DNA of 64,000 nucleotides, from contig BSBK01007027.1 in assembly GCA_027943335.1 (NCBI GenBank), positions 1 through 64,000 on the forward strand, given 5' to 3'. Of the stretch, positions 22,562-33,227 are shown in pieces. This stretch comes from Chamaecyparis obtusa (Eukaryota; Streptophyta; Pinopsida; Cupressales; Cupressaceae). Position 1 is the stretch's first letter. The number at the start of each line of letters is the position of its first letter. The notes under the pieces are model-generated. The model saw nothing but the letters and a program-made list of their open reading frames with translations, was not told the DNA's origin and searched no databases. The position numbers and the translations under genes are program-made.

Positions 22562-24417
22562 CTAGATTCTATCATGTATCTTCTTCTTCCTCACCGATCT
22601 GGTGCGTTTGCCAGGGCCCTCGTTGTCTGGGTTATCTTCCACATCCTCTAGTTTTTTAGTAGGAGAGCCATTGTCCATCTCAGACTTGATGATCATGAAG
22701 CAGTCCATCATCAATCCCATTAAGGTATTGTTATCATGCATGTGATTTATCATGGCTATCTCTAGGGTTTCCATTCTATCATTTAAATCCTCTATATTCT
22801 TATCATCCTCCTTGGTCTGCATGGTATCCACTTTCGCAGCAATAGCCCTGTACTTCAGATTAAGGCTTTTAAGTTCTAGAAACACCCATTTTATGAGCCT
22901 AAAAGAGTAAATGGATGTGGCTTTAGCAGTTTGAAGGACTCTAAAAGGGGGGTCGATTTTGTCTTCCATGTCTTCACGCAGAAGCTGGACGTTCCTCTCC
23001 TGCATGTCAACAATTTTCATAAAGGGAATGTGCTGAGAACTCCCCAAATTAGTATCATCCTCCCTCTAAGGAATAGCCTGGTTCTTTTCTAGGGAGGTGT
23101 GTATCTCATCCTCCTCCTCATTTTGTATGTTCTATCCCACATCCACCACCACATCGATCCTAGGGGATGTCGGCATGTCATGCTCTTGAGAGTTGTCATA
23201 ATCAACCAAAATCAGCACTTTTTGGCCACCTTCATCTTCCTCATCATCCTTCTCTTCCCCTTTCTTCTTGCTACTAGAGGTATCACCTTTCTCCTTGGTA
23301 CCCTTCTTCTTCTCATTCTTATTCTCTTCAATAATATTTTTACTGGCGGACATTTTACCCTTTCCTTTAGTCTCAGTAATTTCCTCATCAGTATTGTAGT
23401 CCTCATCTGAGGTGGAGTTGGAAACAGAGGAAGAGGAATCCCCATCCTTAGTAGAATCCTCCATGTTATCATATCCTTCCTCACTCTAGGCCGAGGTTTC
23501 TGTGTCCAAGTTCTCTTCCTTCTCCTTCTTGGCTTTCTTGCCAGAAGAACTTTCCTCCTTCACAATAGTATCCCTAATTCTTTTTTTCCTAGAACTAGAC
23601 TTAGAAGGGGAGATACTAGGGCTAATTCTAGCCATTTTCTTAATATGGTAAACTATCAGCCTAATAAGCCCTTCGTGGAGAACAAGTTTTTTTTATCATT
23701 TTTCTTGTGTTGTGAAATACTATGGTGGAGCAATTGCAGGATATAAAAAGGTAGATAAATTCTAATTTTATGCCTAAAATGAAAAATAAGCACAAAATGA
23801 TAAGAATGGGCTCTCTTAAACCTACCATCTAAAGTAACATACTCCATGATGGACGTCATAATCATAGCCCATATTTTTTTGAAGGAGTCGATGTTGTAGC
23901 AGCCTCCACTTTCTTTTATCAGACTTTTTCTCTCCAGCTTCCCCTTTGGAAACCGACAAATGGCTTTTCAAGAGATGTTCTTGTCATAGAAGAATTTCAT
24001 CCCCTTCGTGCTCAGCCTATAAATTTTAGCAACAAATTCTTCCATGATATTCATAGTTACCCCTTCAATGGTAACTATGTCATCTCTCCATGAGTCCACA
24101 AAAAGCTTGGTGGCCAAATCCGTCGCCCCATGCAGACTCTCCATATAATTCATGAGGCCCCCATTCTTTAAAATTCCCCACACCTTTAGCATGTTCTTCC
24201 ACTTAGAGCATTCCTTCTTTTCTCTCTTGTTCAAGCCGCCACCCATCTTGAAGTTTGCAAGGTTTTTGAAATTAGCAAAGAAAATAGGATTGTTACTATG
24301 AATAGTAACCTTGGGATGAAAAAAGGTGAAATCATGCTTGCAGCTAATGATCTGGAGAAAGCCCCCACTTTCTGTGATGATGCTCTTCCAGTAATTAAAG
24401 GGATGTCTAATCATCAT
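22562..24417 (-). pseudogene. LINE ORF3, accessory protein of unknown function
   Basis: About 620 codons downstream of ORF2, counted through one frameshift and four stops. ORF3 starts at 24417, its ATG overlapping the ORF2 stop. The N-terminal part runs through DSWRDDIVTIEGVTMNIMEE and MEYVTLDGRFKRAHSYHF (~23847) to LHEGLIRLIVYH (~23650). A one-base slip near an A-run at ~23685 changes frame. The continuation from MARISPSISPSKSSSRKKR (23635) is Ser/Lys-rich, then strongly acidic. A coiled-coil-like stretch follows (TKEDDKNIEDLNDRMETLE, ~22815-22760), and it ends with a basic tail (GKRTRSVRKKK). Stops at 23970-23968 and within 23560-23050 look like point changes. No enzymatic motif is visible. 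The N-terminal motifs recur in the extra ORF of the gypsy element at 57-59 kb. Confidence 0.75.
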
Positions 24418-27400
24418 AACTTAACAAGATTTTCCCAATCCACTATTCTACTATGAAGTCTATCGTAAGCCAACTTGGCCTTAATATTGATGGTTAGATT
24501 TTCCTGTCCTCTCCAGATCATGATTTCATTAGCTTTGATAGCGATATTAGCCAGGTCATTTGGGGTACTGTTCATTTGCCTATAAGCATGAGAGATGATG
24601 ATGTGTTTGAAAGTATTAATTATCATTCTGGCCTCCTCGATTATCCCCTATATCATCCATGATAGTTTAGCCTTTGCATTTATACTTGTGAGGATATTCT
24701 ATGAATCCCCCTTAATCCAAACGTTCTAAGCCATATTAGTCTTAACCTGTTTTAGAGTTTCAAGGAGGGCCATTACTTCAGCCACATGGTTATTTTCAAC
24801 ACCAATTGGACAAGCAATAGCCACCAAGCAATTAGCCTTGTCATCATGGATGAGCCCTCCACTACCAGCAGGTCCAGGGTTCTCCTTGGCAGCCCTGTCA
24901 AAGTTGATTTTAATCCATCCTGCCGGAGGAGAAAGCCAAATAGCATTCTCCCAAAGGTGCTGGTTTTTGTTACCAACTTTCTTACCCCAATCTCCACCAT
25001 TGAAAGCCAGGGTTCTGCCAGTGGCCATTTTGAAATTCTCTCTTATACTCCTTTTTATCTTCTCCACTATGACCTTCGGAGGGAGCTCAATATTCCTAAA
25101 AACTCTATCATTTCATTCTCTCCATATTCTCCATATGAAATCAGGTGGAATAATGTTCCAAAGGGTGGGCTCTATGGGGGAATCAACTTTGTGCCACTGG
25201 TTGTAGAAGTTTTCCAGACAATTAGGAAAAAACCACCTAATCTCCCAGCACTGTAAAAGATCCAACCAGACCTCCCAAGCATAAGAATAGTCAATAGCCA
25301 AGTGAGCAACAAACTCCTCCACCTTTTTACATAACAAACATATGTTAGTTAGGATCATTCCCCTTTTCTAGAGGTTATCAATTGTTAAAATTTTATTCTG
25401 CAAGAGAAGCTAGAAAAAAATGTTAATTTTTGGAATAAGAGAGTTGTCCCAGACTTGAAACTAGAAAGGGAGCTCAGAACAGGAGGCAACCGGAAAGGTC
25501 CCAAAAGGCTAAATTCCCCACAAGAGCCTCTCTTCTCTATAAATATTAATCATTTAAACTCTAAGATCCTGCATAAGAGGTTTAAGTTTTTCATCAATAA
25601 GAGTCAAATTGATCCACTTATCATTCCTCCAATAGTCAATGACCATCAACCCATATTGATGGGTGCACTAAAGAATAGTGGGTTGGAAGGTAGCAACAGT
25701 GTTAAGGGGGTGATCTTTTATCCAGCTGTCTTCCCAGAAATGGATTCTTCTGCCATTACCCAAAACCCATCTAGCACCTTTAAAAGCTGCCTCCTTGGCT
25801 AGCTGAATACTATTCCAAATATAAGATCCTTTCACCTGAAGGTTATTTTTCCAGAAATTAGAAATGTGAGACACAAAGTAAAGCTACTTACTATGGATGA
25901 TCTCATTCCACTCTCTTCTTTCTCTAAAAATTCTCCAGACCTATTTAGCCAATAGAGCTTGATTAGTAACTCTAATAGGCTAAATGCCAAGACCTCCCCA
26001 TTTTCTAGGAGTGTAATCCTTACCCTAGGAAACTAAGGCCAGTCTTTTCTTCTCTTCAACTCCCGACCATAAGAAATTCATTTGGATTCTTTCTATAGTA
26101 TCTGCATATTTTCTAGGAATTTTGAAAAGGCTTAAAGCAAAAATAGGGAGACTTTGTAAGGAGGCTTTGAGGAGCTGGAGTTTACCTGCTTGACTAAGAA
26201 TGGCTCATTTCCAGCCTACCAATTTCCTATTAAATCTATCAACAATCCCTCTCCAAAAAGAATCTGGAGGCTTGAATTCAAGAGGAAGACCCAAATAAGA
26301 AGCCGGGAGAGAGTCAATCCTATAGCCTATGATTCTGGCAATCCTAAACTACCTTTCCTCAGGAGTATTGATGAAATATAAAGAACTCTTATCCCAATTG
26401 ATGAATTGACTAGAGCCACTAGTATAATCTGTCAAGGATTTTTTGATAGCTTTCAGTTCCTGAATTGAGGAGAAACCCATAATGATGGTATCATCAACAA
26501 ACTACTCATGGGAGCAATGTCTGGATGAAGAGGAGAGAGAAAGACCTTTGAAAGAACCAAAAGAAGCAAGCTATTGAAAAAGATAACCCAAGCATTCTGC
26601 AAGAATAGAAAAAAGAATGGGTGATAGGGGATCACCTTGTCAAAGACCTCTTGAGGGTTTAAAAAACCTAGAGGGGTATAGCTGTAGTAGAGGTGCTAAT
26701 CATTAGATAGATAATCTGAAGGAATTTACTACCAAAACCAAAAGAGCTAAGCACCTTAATCAACATATCCCAATCCACCCTGTCATAAGCATTGGAGAGG
26801 TCCATCTTGAGAAGAAAGCCTAAAGTGGAGGAGACATGAGTCAAATGAAGAACTTCATGGACTTTCATAATAGAGTCAAGAATCTGCTTGCTAGGCAAGA
26901 AGCCACTCTGCTAGGGAGAAATAATGTTCAGAAGAATAGCCAACAACTGAGAAGTAAGAACTTTGGACAAAATCTTATAGACAGAATTGCACAGGCTAAT
27001 GGGTCTAAAAGCATCCATCGAATCAGCACCTAGTTTTTTTTTAATAAGAGCAATAAAGGTCACATTGACTTCTTTTAACAAGGCTCTTGAGCAAAAAAAT
27101 TCTTTGAAAATGTTACAGATATCTTCTCCAACAATATGCTAGAATTTCTAAAAGAAAAATAAGGAAAAACCATCCGGACCTAGGGATTTATCACCTTCAA
27201 AAGAGAAAGTAGCAATCTTAATCTCGTCCTGAGATGGGATAGCAATGAGAGCCCAATTCATGGGGACATTAATGATGGAAGGAATATTGCTAATCAGAGA
27301 AGCCTGCTTATCTAAATCTAAATTCAAGTCTTTGGAGAGTAAAGAAGAAAAGAAGTTAACCATTACCTCTGAAATGTCTGAATCATTAGAAACAACTCCT

Positions 27401-28558
27401 TGATCAGTATTGAGTCTAGAGATTCTATTGGTTGCTCTATGTTTGGAGGCAGATAAGTGAAAAAATCTACTATTCTTATCTCCCGCATTAAGCCATATAG
27501 ACTTTGGTCTCTTATGCCAGTAATCTTCCTCCATAGAGATAATGTTGTGAGTTTTTGCTAAAATGGTTCCTCCTCATCTCTAAGTTCCATCATGAGACCA
27601 TTACGCTGAATCCTATCTTGAATAATATCCAAATCCTTTTTAAGTTGATTTTTAGTTTTGAAAATATCCCCAAAGTCAGTTTTGCTCCAAGTTTTAACAT
27701 TTTGTTTAACACTAAGAAGTTTTTTGACCACTCTAAACATGGCCATTCCATGAACACTAATATTCCACCATTCTTTAATATTCTATTCTATATCAAGATG
27801 ATTAATCCACATTTTTTCAAACCTGAAAGGTGGATGTCCCATCTTAGAAATTGGATCCGCATTGAAGCAAATCAGGAAGTGATCAGAGCCCACTTTCAAG
27901 AGAGAAGACAGAGTACACCCAAACTTATTCAGCCATCCTCCATCAGCCAAAGCATAGTCTAGGTGAACTTGAATAAGATCATGATCAACACACCTATTGG
28001 ACCAAGTAAAGTTGACTCCTTGAATCTCCAGATCAAAAAGAGCCTACTGGTTCAAAAAATCAATCAAATCCATCCTACCATCTAACATATTCTGAGAATC
28101 ACTCCCTCCAAATTTCTCCATATCTTTTAGAGGATAGTTAAAGTCCCCAATGACCATCCAGGGGAAATTCTAAAAGGCTACTCTATGTTTATCTATTCTT
28201 TTCCAGAAATAAAATATGCTAGTTCTAGAGTTAGGGGCATATATTATAGTGGCAACCCACTGAAAATCAAGTTTAATGTGAAGAAAATTGATGCTAAGGC
28301 AGTTAAGATCCTCCATAACCACATAACCCCTAACCAGATTTTGGTTCCAAAAAATAGAAACCCCTCTCAAAGCCCCCTCAGAGCTAATGCAACAACTCCA
28401 TTATTTTTGAAAATCCTAATCTTTTCAACCTTATCTTTACTCATCTTGGTTTCTTGAACAAAAAAAATATTAGGTTTATGATCTCTTACCAGATTTTTGA
28501 GAATGTCTTGTTTATGAGGGGCATTCATCCCTCAAATGTTCCATGAGATAAGGTTCAT
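24414..28558 (-). pseudogene. LINE ORF2 (endonuclease-RT-RNase H)
   Basis: Starts MNLISWNI-stop-GMNAPH at 28558, the apurinic-type endonuclease opening with one Arg codon turned to TGA. The endonuclease continues with VQETKMSK and VIGDFNYPL (~28150). The joining segment WLNAGDKNSRFFHLSASKH lies at ~27490. Reverse transcriptase has GDKSLGPDGFS (~27190), FRPISLCNSVYKILSKVL, QSGFLPSKQILD (~26900), MDLSNAYDRVDWDML and the catalytic FVDD at ~26500. A zinc-ribbon-like segment (CLLCKK...HLAIDY) is at ~25330. RNase H begins INFDRAAKENPGPAGSGG (~24910) and runs to the TGA at 24416-24414. Stops are scattered throughout. This is a full-length plant L1-type ORF2. Confidence 0.9.
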
Positions 28559-30369
28559 CTTTTAACTGGGGTGCAGCTTTCCTGGATGGTGAGTTGTCTG
28601 CCATCCGCAATTTCCTTTTTGCTTTCCCTCTCTCTGATTTCTCTATTTGAGTATCTTCCCTAGGATTTTCTATGGGATCCAACATCTACCTTCATCTGTA
28701 TGCCTCCTTCTAATTTACTTCAAGTAGTTACTCCTTTAGATCCTAGGGTGACCAATTCATTCTTTTTTTCTTTTCTTTTATGCTTTCTCCCTCTTTGGGT
28801 TTTCCAGGTTCCAGTCTCCTCAATATCTCCGGCCAACAACTCCCCATCACTACTACCAGAAAAAGTCTTAGGGATGGAAGAGGAGTGATCATCATCTACT
28901 TTGGAACACTATAAAGGAGCTTTGTCCTCATCCAATCTGAGGTTTGATCCATCTTTAGAAAGGGGAACCAAGACCACTAATGGTGTTGGATCCCTGGAAG
29001 GAGCTGTCCTATCCAGAGGATCAAGAATCTTAGCAAAGTCACTGATCTTTTTTGAAGCATCTTCCTTTATTGGTTCTATAGTTGAGGTCGACACATGAGA
29101 TACTAATTCTACTATTTCCCCTTCTTCCAAGACTGGGGTCTCATTTGACTCCAAGACTTCAAGGGGGGCTTTACTACTATTATCCCCTTTAACCTCCTTC
29201 CAAACTTGTCGAGATGACTTTTTGGGTTCAGAGGTCTCTAGCTGAGGGGTCTTAGAAAAAAAATTTGGGAAATGTTTTGCCCAGTGACCCATTTTGTGAC
29301 AAACAAAGTAGGAAAAAGGAAAGGATTCAAAGATAACCTCCTGCTTGTGCTGACCTAGTTTTGAGTTGATATTGATAACCTCAAGGAGATTGTCAAACTT
29401 GGCAATATTGACACAAATTCTGGTGAAGACTAATCTAGAATTTTTTGTCATCATGGGATCAACTAAAATAAGCTCACCCCCAAAGGATGAGGCTAAACAT
29501 TTAAAAACTCCTTCGTTCCAATATTCCAATGGAAGTCCCAAAAAACCTGACCCAAACTAGCATCGCCAAGAAAAAGTTATCAGAATAATCTAGATTAAGG
29601 GTCCATTTACGTAAAGCCAAATCCATTCTTCCAAACATCCAGAGGCCACCACAAAGGACATAACCCTGATCTTCCTTATTGGAAAAGTAGAAGGAAAGAA
29701 AACCTTTAGAAAGAGCTGCAATATCCACATGGCCCTTCAAGGCCCATTTCTTTTTTGCAAACATCCTAACCGCTTCAATATTGGGTCGTGGTCCAAGGAA
29801 CTTACCAACCCACATTAATTCCATGGATGAAATGGATCTATCCACCATTGAATCTGGTACAAAAATGGCTTTCTCAGCCTCCTGGAGAAAAGCCTTAACT
29901 GGTTCTACCAAGACCAAGGAACCCTCTTCCTTCTTATCTCTCACCAAATCTGACCACTTTTTTGGACTATGGTTGTTGACTTTAGCATTACCAGAGTCCT
30001 ATAAACTTTTTGACCCCACTTGTGGGTCCTCTGAGGAAACTCCCTCAATATTCACAATCTTTGGAAATAGGACTGATCCTTCTCCAAGATCTTTTTTGCC
30101 AACAGACTCAACCCCCAAAGACACTCCCTTTGAGGGAGAGCTAATGAAGCTCTATCACAAGGGGGAGGTACCACTGCCCCTTGAAAGATAATCTGACACC
30201 CTACCTAGTACTGGAGCCAAGGCATTCCCAGTACCAACGGTTCCAAGTCCCCACCAAGACCAGGACTAGCACCAAATCCCTTGGCCGAAATGCCAACATC
30301 CTACAAGTGGAAAGCAACCCCACCATTCCCTCCTACTATCTACTCTTTACCACTTGAATCTTCTGCCAT
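28512..30369 (-). pseudogene. LINE ORF1 (nucleic-acid-binding, zinc knuckle)
   Basis: The probable start is the ATG at 30369 (MAEDSSGKE, then a stop). The central domain (~29860-29500) has the look of the plant LINE ORF1 DUF4283 family: KKWALKGHVDIAALSKGFLS, then CGGLWMFGRMDLALRKW and GLPLEYWNEGV. A zinc-knuckle remnant (YFVCHKMGHWAKHF, ~29290) has lost the first and last Cys. The C-terminal part is acidic, then basic. The last codons overlap the ORF2 start by about 47 nt in another frame, ending at TAA 28514-28512. ORF1 proteins coat the LINE RNA; that is family knowledge. Confidence 0.8.
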
Positions 30370-30399
30370 TCCCTCCTGCTGTCAATTTTGAGAAGTATA

Positions 30400-31610
30400 A
30401 ACACTGTTAGGTGTGACTCGATTAAGGGATTTACCTCAGATCTATCAGGATCTTCACCCTATTAGTAGTGGCCTTGGTAGAGGACTTCAAACACTCTTTT
30501 ATAATGTTACCTTTTGCAAGTATTTTACATTAAGATTGTTAAGACCACTCTGTTACAAATGCTAATAACCAATAGTTAATATAATGACTTGTAAACTTGT
30601 AACTATATTTTTAGAACCAAATACTTTTTGCACTCTTCTATATTCACTTCAATTCTTCACTTTCCACTGGCTTCAACAATTCATGAGATTCTATTTTCTG
30701 ACTCAAAACCTCTATATTCATTCTTCAATACATCAGTCGCCAACTCTTCAAATTTTTAATTTTCTAGCTATTTTCTCATATAAATCCATTCTTTATATAG
30801 ACATATTTTTCCACTTAATCTCATCTATTAAGTTTTTCTTTAATCAATCGTAACCATCCAATTCATTATACCCTAAATCTAGATCTGGATAACACATTTT
30901 TATTTCACCTAGAAACTTGAGCTTTCTTGAAACTTGTTCCATCACTTTTCACCATTTATCTCTAAGTCGTAGATTATCATCATGAATTTTTTTTTTTATC
31001 ATAGATCTTTTTAACTAACTTTCCTTGTAATCATAACCATCTAGCTGATCATAGCAAAGTATTAAATGTCATTCCAATCCTTATATTAATATATATTCCT
31101 TCCTTAGTAGATATATCTATATTTTAGTTAATGTTTTTTGGTGCTAAAATTTATGTTTTATTCCTTGCATTCATCTTCCTTTACCAAGTGACATACTTCC
31201 TTTTACCTTTACCAAGTGACCTTTCCTTCTCAGTATTCAAAACCTTTTTTCTTACTGACTTGAAAAATATTTATTACCATTCTTATCGAATTAACATAAT
31301 CATATGTTAGGTAGAAAATAAATATATTAGCATAACTTGACCATTGTAGGATCTATATTAGTTGCCCAATTAAGTTCTCCAACTTCACAACATCTCATTT
31401 CTTCTTCTTATTAACTCATTCACCTTATATCATATGTTGAATGATATGACAACATAATATAAACAATAAATCAATTACTTGACATCAATGAAAAGACAAT
31501 CATTGATCTAACCTTTCTACTAACTTGTATTCCTTTGATCTTGGTTGGTATTCATCATCATCACCATTAGTTAACCAATCTTGAATCATTTCTATCAATT
31601 ATAGTAATAA
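30400..31610 (-). mobile_element. Copia LTR, right part (split by the LINE)
   Basis: Resumes with CACTGTTAGGTGTGACTCG, matching the solo LTR's CACTGTCAGGTGTGACCAG at the equivalent distance from the end. Both parts together total ~1.5 kb, close to the solo LTR length. The minus-strand LTR start is degraded (TATTAC instead of TGTTxx), just downstream of a purine-rich GCCAAAGAGGAAGAT that fits a polypurine tract. Confidence 0.65.
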
Positions 31611-31973
31611 TCTTCCTCTTTGGCATTTATGGAAACACTAATAATTTTCAGTGTTTAATTGATGATGGTAACATTTCAATGCCACTCTTATACTCCCTTT
31701 GGGCTATAACTTCTCATTTTTTTTACTTGATCTTCTTGTGTACATATTCTCCCTTTTTCATTATCACTCATTTTCTTCAATAAATATTCTATATTGTCCC
31801 TCTTTGACAACTTCTTTTTCTGATCTTCATTGTTCATCTATCTCATTAATCAATTTACTCTCTCCCTCTACATTATCACTTTCATCTCCCTTTACAATCA
31901 TCATTGGTCTATTATCCTTCTTTGACAACAATGCCAAAGAAACATATACTACTCAAATCATACCTCAAATGTA
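31611..31973 (-). mobile_element. Leftover internal 3' end of the minus-strand copia element
   Basis: A pyrimidine-rich plus strand (purine-rich on the minus) next to the LTR, with motifs such as CAACAATGCCAAAG resembling the segment before a copia 3' LTR. No protein can be read. It ends where the plus-strand LTR starts. Confidence 0.4.
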
Positions 31974-33166
31974 TGTTGGATATTGCTAATGCATTGGGGA
32001 TATTTTTGAATTATTTAGTATGTTTAATCACTACATTGAGTGATGTTGGAACTTCTATTGTTGTCATTCATGTTTTGTCACTAATGTCGACATATGTTTC
32101 CATGAAGAGAACAAGCTAGTTATTAAAGTTTACGAAAACTGTACGGATGTTTCAGAATGTGTGAAGTTAGATGAGAGTACAAGAAGATGTTTTGATCTTA
32201 TATCCAATATTTCATGATGTAATGTTGTATATTCATTGAGTTACAAATATTTTTGTGAAGACTAATTACTAGACAATGACAGTGAAAGTTGACAGAGTAA
32301 GTCTCTATTTTTCAGGTATATCTTACATAAGGTATGGATTCAGTGTATGTAATCTTAAGGGATGATAGTTAGTGTATTGAACAATATTCTTTGATCTGTA
32401 CAATTCATAGATAATAGGATGACATTAGTTGTGGCGTGTATTCTGGAGTTGACCTATTTGGAAAATGACTTGAGGGTTGTACAATGTGTTTTGGATGGCG
32501 AATATGAATTATGGATGTTAGTCCTTAACTATTGTAATGTAATTATTGTATACTTGTTTTATATACTGTGTGTATCTTAGCAAGGGTTTATATAATTGTT
32601 TGTCTATTAGGAAAACCTAATTGGCCGAACTGATCATGTAAAATGTAATAGGGTATATATGTAAGATCTTTTCTTTGGAAAAGATATATGTGGAATGGAT
32701 ATGTTGCAAAAGATGATTGTGGAAGTTGTGAGCTTGTACCAGCTGGATGTAGAGTAGATAATTATATGTACCTGATTGGAACTGATCAAGCAAAGACCAT
32801 TTCTATTAGATAGTTCACAAGGATTTTGTATTTCCTCATATACACTTTTCTTGCAAACAATGTGTTTTGAAGGTGGAATTAACCTTCTTTGGGTAGTGAT
32901 CCTACCCTTTTATTTGAATCCTAATAGGGTCTATCCTCTAACAAGGATACTATACTCTTAGTACATCATTAGTGTGTGTTAATCCCAATCGGGGTTTTAC
33001 CTTTAACAGGGTTTCCTCAATGATAAATATTGTGTTACTATATTGGCATTCATTGTCTTCATTTGATATGATATTGTTGCTACTTAAAAGTTTAAAGTTT
33101 AATATTCTATCATATAACCAATTCACCCCCCCTCTTAGTTATATTTGTGGACTGTTATTCCTAAAA
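31974..33166 (+). repeat. 5' LTR of a plus-strand copia element
   Basis: Starts TGTTGGATATTG and ends ATTCACCCCCCCTCTTAG...CCTAAAA directly before a primer site. The expected terminal CA is AA. About 1.19 kb. No matching 3' LTR is seen in the window, consistent with truncation of the element. Confidence 0.65.
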
Positions 33167-33168
33167 AT

Positions 33169-33180
33169 TGGTATTAGAGC
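33169..33180 (+). promoter_or_regulatory. Primer binding site (initiator tRNA-Met, one mismatch)
   Basis: TGGTATTAGAGC differs from the canonical TGGTATCAGAGC by one C-to-T change. Its position two bases after the LTR fixes the LTR end and the plus orientation. Confidence 0.85.
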
Positions 33181-33227
33181 TTCTGGTCCTTAGAGAGAAA
33201 CCTTAACATCTTGAGGTGATCTTGGAG

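Larger units (their letters stand above)
22268..30399 (-). mobile_element. L1-type LINE with three ORFs, inserted in a copia LTR
   Basis: An 8.1-kb non-LTR retrotransposon on the minus strand. ORF1 starts at 30369 and ORF2 at 28558; an additional ORF3 starts at 24417. Flanking sequences AACACTATT (22259-22267) and AACACTGTT (30400-30408) look like a target duplication with one mismatch. The 3' end (left) is a short A-run on the minus strand, GCAATCAAAAA. The two LTR halves outside it join colinearly with the solo LTR at 10.3-11.8 kb, which supports both boundaries. In-frame stops in every ORF show that it is inactive, but all domains are present, so it inserted at full length. Confidence 0.85.

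Noticed and set aside
23212..23484. Arg/Met-rich minus-strand frame
   Set aside because: Shadow of the acidic part of LINE ORF3 in another frame.
24786..25256. 156-codon plus-strand frame
   Set aside because: Antisense to the RNase H and zinc-ribbon part of LINE ORF2, whose domain motifs are clear on the minus strand.
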